Position numbers and translations under genes: made by a program. Below, piece after piece: positions 8,172 through 17,805 of a stretch of 64,000 nucleotides of DNA. The notes under the pieces were generated by a model that was not told the origin of the DNA, did no database searches, and saw only the letters and a list, made by a program, of their open reading frames with translations. Source of the stretch: Ignavibacteriales bacterium. GTDB lineage: Bacteria > Bacteroidota > Ignavibacteria > Tepidaquicellales > Tepidaquicellaceae. Position 1 is the stretch's first letter; the number at the start of each line of letters is the position of its first letter. The DNA is taken from positions 248,001 to 312,000 of the forward strand of contig JACKAC010000002.1 of NCBI GenBank assembly GCA_020635255.1, written 5' to 3'.

Positions 8172-9690
8172 CTGTTTCATAGGGCTTGATAGGCTTTACG
8201 CCTTTCTTCCTGTCAGCTTCCAGCCTTTCGACCTGCTTCCTTAACCAGTTTCTTGACGATATCATCGGAGCATTCTTAACTGATTCCTTAAACTCTTCGA
8301 ACGAAACCCTGTCTGATCCTGATCTTAGTTTTATAAGGTGATATACATGATCTGCAAAACTTTTAAATCTTTCCTTTGTGTCCTTTGGCATAACCTTGTT
8401 TTTCTTAAGGAAGTGCTTCAGTGTGTCCAGTAAGAATAGAGTTCTCTGCAGTTCGTCGAGTTCAAAATAGATTCTGATCTGGTACAGCTTTACTCTTGTT
8501 TCATAAAAATAATCTTCGATTTTTACCATAGATAGTAGATTAAGGGACGTCTCGTAAAAGTATTTCCTTTCGTCAGGGTCACTTGTCAATGAACCTTGAG
8601 TATAAAATTTTAAAGCCAGATTATAATTATAGGAATTATTCCTTTCACTTCGTCTTAGTTTATCTTTGTAATCATAAAGGAACTTTTCAGCCCATTCAAA
8701 TTCCTTTGCGTTATAAGCTGTAACAGCAATATTTGAATATGCATGACCTGAGAGATACCCGTCGTCATGGTAATATAGCCCGCAATCAAGCATTTCCTTT
8801 TTGATCTCAAGGGATACTTTCAAATATTTTTTCTCGCCATCCAGTTCCCGTTTTACGCAATAATTTGTTAGCTCCAAAAAAAGATTTTTAAGATCGTTCT
8901 TTAAAAGATTCTTTTCATTATCATAGATTTTTTTCTTTACTAGTTCAAACATCTTATCATCAATGTCTCTTTCCTTTAGCTGAATAAAATGATATAGAAT
9001 ATCTATGATAGGGATCGAAAAATATTTTTCTCTGTTAGCTGTTATGAATGCAAAAACCTCATCCTTCATGCTTAAGTTCTCGTCAAACTTGACAATTGTC
9101 CTTCCGCAGATCAGATTAAAATATTCCTTTAGTACCGATACAACAAAGAAATTTACCAGGTTGTCAACCCTATTGTTTATAGTATTATAGTACTTACTAG
9201 CCTTGCCCACAGGTAATGTTCTCTTGAGGTTCTTTGCTTCTGCCTCACGTACATAATACATATCCAACTCATTAAGCTCATTGAAGACTTTTTCAGATTT
9301 GTATATTGAATTGGTTTCTGCTAGCTCTTTGTCAAAGAATTTTTGTAGTTCCTTTTCGTCGAGCATTCTGAGCAAATATGTCTTTTGACGTAATGTATCC
9401 TTTACGGACTCACTGTAAACAAAAAAGTCCTTTACCAGTTGCATCATATCCGAAATAAGATTTCGCATGATTCCTATGTGAAACGGTTTTCCGGGGAAGA
9501 TGTGTAGATAGATTTTTTCTTGTTCGATGTTACGGGGCTTAAAGTCAGGATAATACTTTTTAAGCTCCTCATATAGCTTAATGAGGTTCTTATTGGGGTT
9601 GTAAACTTTTGATTTTACAAATCTCCCAAACTGTTTGAATTCCTCTTTATCAAGGGATTGAAGAAGAGGAACTAATTTTGAGTTTTCCAA
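8161..9690 (-). CDS. Large helical protein of unknown function
   Basis: This 509-residue protein has no signal peptide or membrane segment. It is rich in Lys, Glu, Leu and aromatic residues. It opens with a distinctive segment (LLQSLDKEEFKQFGRFVKSKVYN followed by KLYEELKKYYPDF) that I associate only with uncharacterised proteins of the Bacteroidota/Ignavibacteria group. The rest predicts as consecutive helices with loose TPR-like spacing (AYNAKEFEWAEKFLYDYK, YYETSLNLLSMV, FELDELQRTLFLLDTL), so a protein-binding scaffold is plausible. No catalytic motif is seen. It is transcribed alone, divergent from the 9951 gene across an AT-rich gap and convergent with the transporter gene. Confidence 0.75.
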   Translation of the reverse strand: MENSKLVPLLQSLDKEEFKQFGRFVKSKVYNPNKNLIKLYEELKKYYPDFKPRNIEQEKIYLHIFPGKPFHIGIMRNLISDMMQLVKDFFVYSESVKDTLRQKTYLLRMLDEKELQKFFDKELAETNSIYKSEKVFNELNELDMYYVREAEAKNLKRTLPVGKASKYYNTINNRVDNLVNFFVVSVLKEYFNLICGRTIVKFDENLSMKDEVFAFITANREKYFSIPIIDILYHFIQLKERDIDDKMFELVKKKIYDNEKNLLKNDLKNLFLELTNYCVKRELDGEKKYLKVSLEIKKEMLDCGLYYHDDGYLSGHAYSNIAVTAYNAKEFEWAEKFLYDYKDKLRRSERNNSYNYNLALKFYTQGSLTSDPDERKYFYETSLNLLSMVKIEDYFYETRVKLYQIRIYFELDELQRTLFLLDTLKHFLKKNKVMPKDTKERFKSFADHVYHLIKLRSGSDRVSFEEFKESVKNAPMISSRNWLRKQVERLEADRKKGVKPIKPYETANA

Positions 9691-9749
9691 TGTACTAAAT
9701 TTTTTTTGCCAGATTTTTTATGATTATATATATTTTATTATAAATAAAA

Positions 9750-9823
9750 AATAGCAAAAAATATATAAAATTTGCATTTTTCCAAATTGCTGTAGAGAAT
9801 AGCAACAACATAAAATTGCTATT
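9750..9823. promoter_or_regulatory. Cluster of AATAGCAA half-sites in the divergent gap
   Basis: AATAGCAA occurs at 9750-9757 and 9798-9805 and, inverted (TTGCTATT), at 9816-9823. The last two form an 8-base perfect inverted repeat with a 10-base spacer. A further TTGCT at 9787-9791 pairs with the AGCAA at 9801-9805. The gap between 9691 and 9950 is otherwise very AT-rich. A TATTTTTG element at 9852-9859 could be the -7 box of the rightward gene. A binding site for a regulator of one or both divergent genes is possible but unproven. Confidence 0.4.
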
Positions 9824-9950
9824 TCATCAAAAAATTTTCTTTGATTTATTATATTTTTGCCTATAAATTCACTATATAAACCAAATTATTTTAAAAAAGG
9901 TTTTTTCCGGTCAGTTTTTTTTCACCAACCTCAAAAAAAGGAGAAATATT

Positions 9951-10169
9951 ATGTCTGAAAAGGTTTTTATGGGGGCTGAGTACCCGGGTACGGGTATTAC
10001 ATGTGATATTGTGCTCGTTGGCGAGTACGATAAGGTTATGCAGGATGCTACGGATCATTTTGACCTGGAGCATGAGTATGATCCGGATTCTCAATTGATT
10101 GCTCAGACCATAAGGGATTATAATGAGCTAGCGGATGGAGCGCCTCACGGATGTTCTTATACATCCTGA
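9951..10169 (+). CDS. Small 72-residue protein, DUF1059-like
   Basis: A strong AAAGGAG site stands about 10 bases ahead of the ATG, unusually good for this genome, so the small frame is real. The 72-residue acidic, soluble protein has the arrangement G-x-x-CD (residues 16-19), a short strand, then A-x-x-H...LEHEYD and a final helix ending in a Cys-containing tail (GCSYTS). The CD plus spaced histidine pattern resembles the small DUF1059 proteins, whose function is unknown. The match is by eye and moderate. It has its own AT-rich upstream region and a structured 3' region, so it may be highly expressed. Confidence 0.65.
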   Translation: MSEKVFMGAEYPGTGITCDIVLVGEYDKVMQDATDHFDLEHEYDPDSQLIAQTIRDYNELADGAPHGCSYTS

Positions 10170-10199
10170 TCTTTTATCTAGAGTATTAATAATCTCAGG

Positions 10200-10275
10200 C
10201 GGCTGATGCTTCCTAAGTCCTCCTGGAAGCTGCCGGGATAGATTGAACGGGTAATGCCGTCTGGATTATTTTTTT
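10200..10275 (+). other. Structured 3' region with two stem-loops and T7
   Basis: An interrupted stem, CGGC...GCTTCC (10200-10213) with GGAAGC.GCCG (10225-10235), is followed by a short hairpin ACGG/CCGT (10247-10250 and 10257-10260) and then seven T at 10269-10275. This probably terminates the small gene that ends at 10169. The complexity is more than a simple terminator needs, so a processed 3' RNA is possible. Confidence 0.4.
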
Positions 10276-10333
10276 ACTTTCCCCCTAGAATTTTCCCCTC
10301 ATTTTAACACATTTAATTGAGTAAATTTCTTTC

Positions 10334-12865
10334 ATGCGACCTGCTTTAAAACCAATTATAGGTTTTTCTCTACTCATTATATCTGCGGTAATTACACTTG
10401 GTTTACTTTTTACGGATCTGACAGAGAAGTCGTTTTATAACGAAACCGGGAATGTCGAGGTAGAAGGAATAACTTCAAAGATCGAGATCTACAAGGACCG
10501 ATTTGGGGTTCCATATGTTAATTGTGGAAATGAAGAGGATCTTTATTTTGCAATGGGATATATGCATGCGCAGGACAGGCTTTGGCAAATGGATATTGCT
10601 AGACGCGTTGCAGAGGGGAGGCTTTCGGAAATACTTGGAAAGGATGTTCTCCAATATGATATTTTATTCCGTACACTTGGAATCTATAAAATTGCTTATG
10701 AAATTTATCCAAAGCTTTCGGAAAGATCCAGAAGTGTGCTCGAGAGCTACTGCCGTGGTGTAAACGCTTTTATAGATGAGCATTCGTCTGTCTTACCGCT
10801 TGAGTTTGACGTTCTTAATTACAAACCAGAATACTGGAAACCTGAACATTCTCTGATGGTTGTTAGGATGATGGGGTGGGAGTTAAATCAATCCTGGTAC
10901 ACCGACTATTTATTTACCGAATTGATTAGGAAGTTTGGTCCTTCATTAGCAAAGGAGTTCATTCCCGATGATAATGAGAACAATGTTTTTGTTATTAAAA
11001 GCGGGAGTGATCAGAAACAAACTTCCGATTCTACTAAAGGACCGGTAAGCTACTTTGGCACATCTGAAAGTTCCAATGTTTCGTTCATGGAAAAAGGTGG
11101 ACACGATTTCTTTGAGATACTTAGTTCATATAGAAGAGATTTTATACAGGAGGGAACCGGTGTAGGGAGTAATGCATGGGTTGTGAATGGGAGGAAATCC
11201 GAGACCGGTAAACCAATTTTAGCTAATGATACTCATCTCAGCCTCAGTGTACCATGCAAATGGTATGAAGTATATCTGACTGATAACTCAAAAGGAAGTA
11301 GGGTTGGAGGTTTCTCCATTCCTGGAGCTCCCGGTATCGTAATAGGAAGCAACAATGCCATATCATGGGGTATCACAAACCTAATGAACGACGATTCCGA
11401 CTTTTATATACTCGATAGAGATAATGCTGACAGATCGAAATATTTACTTGACGGACATATAATGAGCATGGACAGTACTGTCGAAGCTATCAAAATAAAA
11501 AATGAAACAGATGATTATTACTATACTACTTATAGTACCGTGCTAGGTCCGGTCGTATCAGGTCTTGAGAAAAGTGGCTTTGCAAGCGAGCGTAAGATAG
11601 GGGAAGATCAGGGAAAAATACTCGTTTTTAAGTGGACAGGCTATGATATGAGTGATGAAGTAGGTGCAGTTTACAATGTAAATAATGCTGCTAACTGGGA
11701 AGATTTCAGAAAGGGATTGGAGAATTTTGGCACTCCGGGATTGAACCTAGTCTATGCGGATACCTCCGGAAGTATTGGTTATCAAGCCGCCGGATATATT
11801 CCTGTAAGAGAAAATCTTTCCGATCGATCGCAGGCTTATTTTCCTTCGAATGGTTCTGTTAAATGGAAATCATATGTGCCTTTTGACCAATTACCAAGAG
11901 TCTTGAATCCTGATACAGGATATATCGTATCGGCTAATAATCCACCTGTTAAAAATTTCCCGTTTTACATTTCAAATCATTTTGAGCCTGATTACCGGGC
12001 TGCCCAGATAGAGAATATACTTAATTCACGTAAAATATTTTCTACCGAAGAGTTTAAGCTTATACAGAATAATGTCTCGAGCATGCAGGCAAGAGAGTGG
12101 TGTAAGTATATTTTTGATTCGTTCACTGACTCAGTTGGGATTGAAATGGAATATCTCAATTACCTAAAGTTATTAAAGGATTGGGATTATGATATGCGTA
12201 CTTCAAGTGCTGCTGCAATGCTCTTTGCTCAATTTGAAGAAGAACTCTATTTCAATCTGTATGAATCCCGAATGGGTGAAGATCTGTTCAGAGAATATAT
12301 GTATGTGAAAGGCATTCCTGTTAGAAATACTGCAAGATTATTGAAAGGTAATAGATCTGTTTTGTTTAAACCGGGTAACCTGCTTGCTGTACCGGAGAGC
12401 CGGGATCGGGTGATTAGAAAAAGTTTCTATGATGCGGTCAATGTCCTGAAACAGAGAACAGGTGGTGATGATATGAATAATTGGGTTTGGGGTTTATATC
12501 ATAAGGTTTTAATAAAACACCCGCTGGGAAGCGTGCCTGCCTTGAGTGCTGTCTTAAATATAGGACCGTATGATATTAGTGGAAACGGAACTACCATAAC
12601 AAATTCCGAATATAGTTTTACTAAAGCGTTGAATACCGGTGAATATATGACGATACTTGCTCCTTCGATGCGGATGATTGTCGATATGTCAAAACCGTCG
12701 GAGTATTACACTATCATTACTACCGGTCAGTCAGGCCAGCCTCTCCACGCTAATTACCGCGATCAATCGAGGTTATGGCTTAACGGGGAATATAAAAAGA
12801 TTGAGGACTCACGAGCTAATATAGAAAAATCCGGTTTTAATCTTTTAACACTAAGTCCTAAATAG
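10334..12865 (+). CDS. Penicillin acylase family N-terminal-nucleophile hydrolase
   Basis: This 843-residue precursor has an N-terminal hydrophobic anchor (about residues 7-28) for export to the periplasm. The A-chain region begins IEIYKDRFGVPYV and continues with GYMHAQDRLWQMD, the standard opening of the family. The autocatalytic cleavage point should be just before Ser279 in GVGSNAWVV, which becomes the nucleophile at the new N-terminus. ANDTHLSL and PGAPGIVIGSNN follow as expected. The oxyanion/Asn region is around AANNPPVKN. Family members hydrolyse amides such as penicillin side chains or acyl-homoserine lactones. The natural substrate is not predictable here. It is followed after 23 bases by an acid phosphatase gene, probably co-transcribed. 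Confidence 0.88.
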   Translation: MRPALKPIIGFSLLIISAVITLGLLFTDLTEKSFYNETGNVEVEGITSKIEIYKDRFGVPYVNCGNEEDLYFAMGYMHAQDRLWQMDIARRVAEGRLSEILGKDVLQYDILFRTLGIYKIAYEIYPKLSERSRSVLESYCRGVNAFIDEHSSVLPLEFDVLNYKPEYWKPEHSLMVVRMMGWELNQSWYTDYLFTELIRKFGPSLAKEFIPDDNENNVFVIKSGSDQKQTSDSTKGPVSYFGTSESSNVSFMEKGGHDFFEILSSYRRDFIQEGTGVGSNAWVVNGRKSETGKPILANDTHLSLSVPCKWYEVYLTDNSKGSRVGGFSIPGAPGIVIGSNNAISWGITNLMNDDSDFYILDRDNADRSKYLLDGHIMSMDSTVEAIKIKNETDDYYYTTYSTVLGPVVSGLEKSGFASERKIGEDQGKILVFKWTGYDMSDEVGAVYNVNNAANWEDFRKGLENFGTPGLNLVYADTSGSIGYQAAGYIPVRENLSDRSQAYFPSNGSVKWKSYVPFDQLPRVLNPDTGYIVSANNPPVKNFPFYISNHFEPDYRAAQIENILNSRKIFSTEEFKLIQNNVSSMQAREWCKYIFDSFTDSVGIEMEYLNYLKLLKDWDYDMRTSSAAAMLFAQFEEELYFNLYESRMGEDLFREYMYVKGIPVRNTARLLKGNRSVLFKPGNLLAVPESRDRVIRKSFYDAVNVLKQRTGGDDMNNWVWGLYHKVLIKHPLGSVPALSAVLNIGPYDISGNGTTITNSEYSFTKALNTGEYMTILAPSMRMIVDMSKPSEYYTIITTGQSGQPLHANYRDQSRLWLNGEYKKIEDSRANIEKSGFNLLTLSPK

Positions 12866-12888
12866 ATCCTGTACAACTTAATTATGAT

Positions 12889-13527
12889 ATGAAAGCAAGA
12901 ATATTCCTTGTACTTACAATATTATTGTTTCTAAAAAGCGGAAACGTTTTATCACAGGCATTTGAACTTACTGATACAAAGGATGTTTATGAGTATTATA
13001 CTTCCGGTGGATATGATGAGGAGATAAACGGTATCATTTGGCAGGCTAAGGAATATTTTTCACTTTTAGAAGTGAAGGAGATGTCTACAGTTGTATTCGA
13101 TATAGATGAAACTGCCCTCTCTAATTTTGAATTTGATACAATACATATTCCCTACTCCTCCGAAAGATGGAACGAATGGGTAAAGAGCGGAAAAGCGGTG
13201 GCATTGAAGCCGGTTAAAGATCTATACGATTATTTCGTCTCCCGTAATTTTCACATAATATTTATTACCGGTAGAACTTCCGACTATTTTGATGTTACAA
13301 AGGCAAATCTTGTAAATGTTGGCTATAATGTTTTCGACACATTAATATGCAGGGACCCCAAGGAGATAAAACTTACCGCCGCCGAATACAAAACCCGGAG
13401 ACGGCAGGAGTTAGTTGATAACGGCTATACAATAGTTGGAAACGTTGGCGATCAATGGAGCGATATGAGCGGTGGAAATTCCGGCTACTTTGTGCGAATT
13501 ACTAATTATATCTATTACGTTGAATAA
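12889..13527 (+). CDS. Secreted HAD acid phosphatase (class B / lipoprotein e(P4)-like)
   Basis: This 212-residue protein has a signal peptide (residues 1-23, ending NVLSQ). The HAD signature VVFDIDETAL gives the nucleophile and acid/base aspartates near residue 70. Motif II is IIFITGR, the Lys region is around KTRRRQEL, and motif III is VGNVGDQWSDM, which provides the Mg-binding acidic residues. The order matches the HAD subfamily IIIB acid phosphatases (PF03767), which remove phosphate from nucleotides and other monoesters outside the cytoplasm. There is no lipobox Cys, so it is probably soluble in the periplasm. It sits between the acylase gene and rsmA (14 bases upstream of the TTG of rsmA). 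Confidence 0.87.
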   Translation: MKARIFLVLTILLFLKSGNVLSQAFELTDTKDVYEYYTSGGYDEEINGIIWQAKEYFSLLEVKEMSTVVFDIDETALSNFEFDTIHIPYSSERWNEWVKSGKAVALKPVKDLYDYFVSRNFHIIFITGRTSDYFDVTKANLVNVGYNVFDTLICRDPKEIKLTAAEYKTRRRQELVDNGYTIVGNVGDQWSDMSGGNSGYFVRITNYIYYVE

Positions 13528-13541
13528 ATTCTTCCGAAGAG

Positions 13542-14357
13542 TTGCTTTCCAACAAAGAAAAATATAAAAAATATAGACCGAAGAAATTTCTCGGACAGAA
13601 CTTTCTCGTCGATAATAACATCGCCCGAAAGATAATATCATCTCTGGAAATAGCAGAGGGAGATAATGTCCTCGAGATTGGTCCCGGACACGGTGCTCTT
13701 ACGAAATTCCTCGTCGAAAAAGACTGCAACTACTCTGCCGTCGAGCTAGACAAAAGTATCTATGAAAATTTACAACAGGAATACGGTGACAAAATTAATC
13801 TTGTCCACAAAGATTTCTTAAAACTTACCGGGCAAGAGATACGATCACTATTTAACAACAAGAGCAAGATAAAGATTATCGGCAATATCCCATACAATAT
13901 CACCAGCGAGATCCTGTTTAAAATATTCGATATGAGATCCGACATTAGTATTGCTGTAATGATGATGCAGAAAGAAGTCGCGCACCGCCTCACCGCCAAA
14001 CCCAATACTAAAGATTACGGGATACTAGCTGTACAGACCGGTCTATATAGTGACGTAAAGATTTTTTTTAATGTCTCGCCTACCGCATTCTTCCCAAAAC
14101 CCCGTGTCCACTCATCGGTAGTCAAGTTCACGCTAAAAGACCTCCGCATTAAAAACGAAGATCTCTTTAAGACCGTCGTGCGTACCAGCTTTGGACAGAG
14201 GAGAAAGGTCATGAGCAATTCGCTCAAACAATTCTTCGAAGAAAGCGGGATTGATGCTAATACTATGGATTTTGATTTCTCTCGTAGGCCGGAAAGCCTC
14301 TCCATTGATGAATTTTTACACCTCACGAATTTAATTAGTAAAAAGCGGGTTAGGTAA
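13542..14357 (+). CDS. rsmA: 16S rRNA dimethyladenosine transferase RsmA/KsgA
   Basis: This enzyme methylates the two adjacent adenosines near the 3' end of 16S rRNA with S-adenosylmethionine, a late ribosome maturation step. The 271-residue protein has the classic signs: FLGQNFLVD at residues 16-24, the SAM-binding loop VLEIGPGHG at 43-51, and the catalytic NIPYN at about 115-119, with the usual helical C-terminal domain. The start is TTG at 13542, preceded by GAAGAG. No ATG lies ahead of the FLGQNF motif, so TTG initiation is well supported. Its stop is 4 bases before mfd. Confidence 0.95.
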   Translation: MLSNKEKYKKYRPKKFLGQNFLVDNNIARKIISSLEIAEGDNVLEIGPGHGALTKFLVEKDCNYSAVELDKSIYENLQQEYGDKINLVHKDFLKLTGQEIRSLFNNKSKIKIIGNIPYNITSEILFKIFDMRSDISIAVMMMQKEVAHRLTAKPNTKDYGILAVQTGLYSDVKIFFNVSPTAFFPKPRVHSSVVKFTLKDLRIKNEDLFKTVVRTSFGQRRKVMSNSLKQFFEESGIDANTMDFDFSRRPESLSIDEFLHLTNLISKKRVR

Positions 14358-14361
14358 TACT

Positions 14362-17300
14362 ATGCTGGATGCGATTAAGAAAAAACTATTTCACAGCACA
14401 GAGTTCACAGCCCTGAAACAAATCACCGGTCAAAAAGCTCTCCTTAGCGGAGTGAATGGCTCGCTTTTATCATTCATCACCGAATACATACACAAAAACG
14501 TAAACCCTAAGATTTTCTTCATCTCCGGCGATAAATCCACGCTGGAAATAGTAAAGGACGACCTATCGCTGCTCAGCGACAGTAAAAACATCTCCATTTA
14601 TTCAGCTAAAGGCGCATACTATGAGGAGGAGCTTGCGAAGACTCTCACCGATCTTACCGAGGACTCATCGTACATAGTGCTTGCCCAGACCAAAGAGATT
14701 ACCGACAAGATCATCTCTAAAGAGATATTCCAAAATTCCGTCATCGAGCTAAAGTCCGGTGAAGAGTATCCCTTTGAAAGCCTTATAGAAAAGCTCGGTA
14801 ATTACAATTTCATCGAAAAGGATTTCGTTGAGGAAGTCGGGGATTTTTCTGTTAGGGGAGGCATTATAGATATTTTTCCGGAGAGCTATTACACGCCCTT
14901 ACGTATCGAGTTTTTTGGTGATACTATAGAATCAATCCGCGAGTTCGACATTACTACCCAGAGATCTCTTAAGCAAGTCGAATCCGTTAGAATGGGAATG
15001 AACCTTAGCACCAGCGACATATTCTCTGAAGAAAAACAGGAAGCCCCAAAGGACAGTACCGTGCTTGATTATGTATCAGATGATACGTTGATAATTATAG
15101 ACGAACCCGAATCTACGCTTAATGAACTTGGTAAAACCGCTGATGAAATTCTTCAAAGGAACTGTCTATTTGTCACCAGTTTTAAAAGCACCGGGCATCT
15201 GGATGTAGATACTGATCTAAATATTGAATTTGACTGCAGGCCCCAGCCGGACTTTCACTCTAACTTGAAAGCCCTTTATGGCAGTATCGCGGGCTACCTG
15301 GAAAAAGACGATGAAATATATATACTCTGCTCCGATGACTACCAGGCAAAAAGAATAAAGAAACTCATCGAGGATTTTGAGGATGATGTTGTTTTTGAAA
15401 AAGATTCCGAATTACATCACGACGGAACTACAAACGTTGCCAAAAATCCAATAAAGGACAAATTCAAAGTAGTATCTGATTCGGTCCAGAGTGGTTTTAT
15501 ATATGAAAAAGCCGGGTTGGTCGTTTTTACCGAACACCAGATATTCGGACGCTATTTTAAGCAGTACAAAAAACGTCGAAAGAAGTTCAGAGGACTGAGC
15601 CTCTCACAGCTCAAGGAACTGCAGATTGGTGATTACATTGTTCATAGGGATTTTGGGATAGGGATTTTTGCCGGTCTTAAAAAGATCACAGTCGGAGGAA
15701 ACGAACAGGAGGTGCTTAAACTATCTTACGCCGATGAGGATACTGTCTTTCTGAATCTGAATTATATTCATCTTATCAGAAAATATTCCAGCACGGAGGG
15801 ATTTGTTCCTAAGCTCACAAAGCTAGGCGGTGGTGAGTGGGATAAGATAAAGCAGAAAACCAAGAGCAAGGTCAAAGACATCGCACGGGACCTTATTCTG
15901 CTTTACGCATCAAGAAAATCGCAGAAGGGTTTTCGTTTCAATACCGATACGCACTGGCAGAATGAACTCGAAGCTAGTTTTATGTATGAGGATACCCCCG
16001 ATCAATATAAGGCTACTCTTGATGTAAAAGAGGATATGGAATCTGAAAACCCCATGGATAGGCTTGTTTGCGGTGATGTAGGCTTTGGTAAGACTGAAGT
16101 TGCCATCAGAGCCGCGTTCAAAGCGGTGCTCGACAATAAGCAGGTAGCCGTGCTCGTGCCGACCACGATCCTAGCCGTACAGCACTATAACACCTTTCGT
16201 GACAGGCTATCTCCATACGCTGTAGATGTAGAGGTTTTATCCCGCTTTCAGCCCCGCAAAGAACAGAAGCTCATCCTTGAAAGGCTCGAACAGGGGAAGG
16301 TTAATATCGTTATCGCAACTCACCGTCTTCTGTCAAAGGACGTAATGTTTAAAGATCTCGGGCTGCTTATAATAGATGAGGAGCAGAGATTTGGCGTGAA
16401 GGCAAAAGAACGGTTGAGAACCTTCCAGCCGAATGTGGATACTCTTACCCTAACCGCTACACCCATTCCACGGACGCTTAACTTCTCGCTTCTTGGCGCG
16501 AGGGACCTTTCGGTAATTAATACTCCTCCCAAAAATCGTAAACCGATCCAGACCGAAATTATCAGCAGGGATTGGGAAAAGATTGCGGAAATAATTAAAA
16601 CCGAACTTGAAAGGAACGGGCAGATATATTTTGTAAATGATAAAATAGGGAAGCTTGATGATATTGCTGATAAGATAAAAGAACATCTCCCGCTTGCAAA
16701 GATCGGTATAGCTCACGGGCAGATGGATTCACGCGAACTCGAAGATGTTGTGGTAAATTTCATAGAGAAGAAACTTAATGTGCTTGTCTGCACAAAGATC
16801 ATCGAATCGGGGCTGGATATTCCAAATGTCAATACGATCATTATAAATAATGCGAATATGTTCGGACTTGCCGAACTGTACCAGTTAAGAGGAAGGGTTG
16901 GAAGAAGCGAACAGCAGGCATACGCGTGCCTTATATCGCCGGGCGGTAAGATGACTAAGACTGCCGTCAGAAGACTTCAGGCGATCGAAGAGTTCACCGA
17001 CCTCGGTTCGGGAATAAACCTTGCTATGCGTGATATGGAGATTCGGGGCGTTGGGAATTTACTCGGTAAAGAGCAGAGCGGGTTCATTCAGCAGATAGGA
17101 TTCGATATGTTTATGAGTGTTATAGATGAAGCTGTCGCGGAGTTAAAAGGAGACGAATTTAAAGACCTCTTCAAAGATGAACCGTTGGGTGAAACTGAAA
17201 AGGTAAAGGATGAATCAGTTTCGAAAATAGTAAAACCGCTCACTGAACCGGCTGTAATAGAGCATGACCTGAAAGCGCTTATACCGAAAGATTATGTCAT

Positions 17301-17703
17301 CAATGACACCGAACGTTTGAATATATATAGAAGGATATTTGAATCTGCGGATACGGAAGAGCTGGAAACGATTAAAGCCGAATTGGTAGATAGATTTGGT
17401 GAATTCCTGGAAGACGTTGAAAATCTTTTTAAACTGGTAGAACTAAAGATCAAAGCAACATCGCTCGGACTGGAAAAGATTACTATTAACAATGGACAGA
17501 TTTCACTGCAGTTTCCAAAAGATAAGGAACACCAGGTTTTTAAGAGCAGTTTCTTCCAAAAATTGATCGAAACCATCTCCACTGACAAAAGCGGGCAGTA
17601 TAAAATTGGAGGTGATAAGGATACGTTAATAGTAGATATTAAAGCAGACAGCTCGGATGACAATGCAATAATAGGGTCAATACGTGCAGTCTTATTCTTA
17701 TAA
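14362..17703 (+). CDS. mfd: Transcription-repair coupling factor Mfd
   Basis: This 1113-residue DNA translocase removes RNA polymerase stalled at lesions and recruits UvrA. Domains in order are: a degenerate UvrB-like N-terminal part (about 1-350, with GDFSVRGGIIDIFP), the RNA polymerase interaction domain of CarD type (about 410-480, GDYIVHRDFGIGIF), the first helicase domain with Walker A GDVGFGKTE near residue 570 and the DEEQ box near 670, the second helicase domain (ESGLDIPNVNTIII, QLRGRVGRS), and the C-terminal TRCF domain with LIPKDYVINDTERLNIYRR. Length and order are normal for the family. It lies directly behind rsmA, probably in one transcript. Confidence 0.96.
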   Translation: MLDAIKKKLFHSTEFTALKQITGQKALLSGVNGSLLSFITEYIHKNVNPKIFFISGDKSTLEIVKDDLSLLSDSKNISIYSAKGAYYEEELAKTLTDLTEDSSYIVLAQTKEITDKIISKEIFQNSVIELKSGEEYPFESLIEKLGNYNFIEKDFVEEVGDFSVRGGIIDIFPESYYTPLRIEFFGDTIESIREFDITTQRSLKQVESVRMGMNLSTSDIFSEEKQEAPKDSTVLDYVSDDTLIIIDEPESTLNELGKTADEILQRNCLFVTSFKSTGHLDVDTDLNIEFDCRPQPDFHSNLKALYGSIAGYLEKDDEIYILCSDDYQAKRIKKLIEDFEDDVVFEKDSELHHDGTTNVAKNPIKDKFKVVSDSVQSGFIYEKAGLVVFTEHQIFGRYFKQYKKRRKKFRGLSLSQLKELQIGDYIVHRDFGIGIFAGLKKITVGGNEQEVLKLSYADEDTVFLNLNYIHLIRKYSSTEGFVPKLTKLGGGEWDKIKQKTKSKVKDIARDLILLYASRKSQKGFRFNTDTHWQNELEASFMYEDTPDQYKATLDVKEDMESENPMDRLVCGDVGFGKTEVAIRAAFKAVLDNKQVAVLVPTTILAVQHYNTFRDRLSPYAVDVEVLSRFQPRKEQKLILERLEQGKVNIVIATHRLLSKDVMFKDLGLLIIDEEQRFGVKAKERLRTFQPNVDTLTLTATPIPRTLNFSLLGARDLSVINTPPKNRKPIQTEIISRDWEKIAEIIKTELERNGQIYFVNDKIGKLDDIADKIKEHLPLAKIGIAHGQMDSRELEDVVVNFIEKKLNVLVCTKIIESGLDIPNVNTIIINNANMFGLAELYQLRGRVGRSEQQAYACLISPGGKMTKTAVRRLQAIEEFTDLGSGINLAMRDMEIRGVGNLLGKEQSGFIQQIGFDMFMSVIDEAVAELKGDEFKDLFKDEPLGETEKVKDESVSKIVKPLTEPAVIEHDLKALIPKDYVINDTERLNIYRRIFESADTEELETIKAELVDRFGEFLEDVENLFKLVELKIKATSLGLEKITINNGQISLQFPKDKEHQVFKSSFFQKLIETISTDKSGQYKIGGDKDTLIVDIKADSSDDNAIIGSIRAVLFL

Positions 17704-17805
17704 TTTACATTACTTTATACCTACCTGAATTTTACTTTTCTAATTGATAATCTTTTTACTAACTTACATTTTACGGCGGGATCCAAACTTTTAAAACCAA
17801 CACCA

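Noticed and set aside
10200..10275. TPP riboswitch-like string GAACGGGTAATGCC
   Set aside because: The conserved CUGAGA and AGGGA elements are missing, and the downstream gene is a penicillin acylase with no thiamine link.
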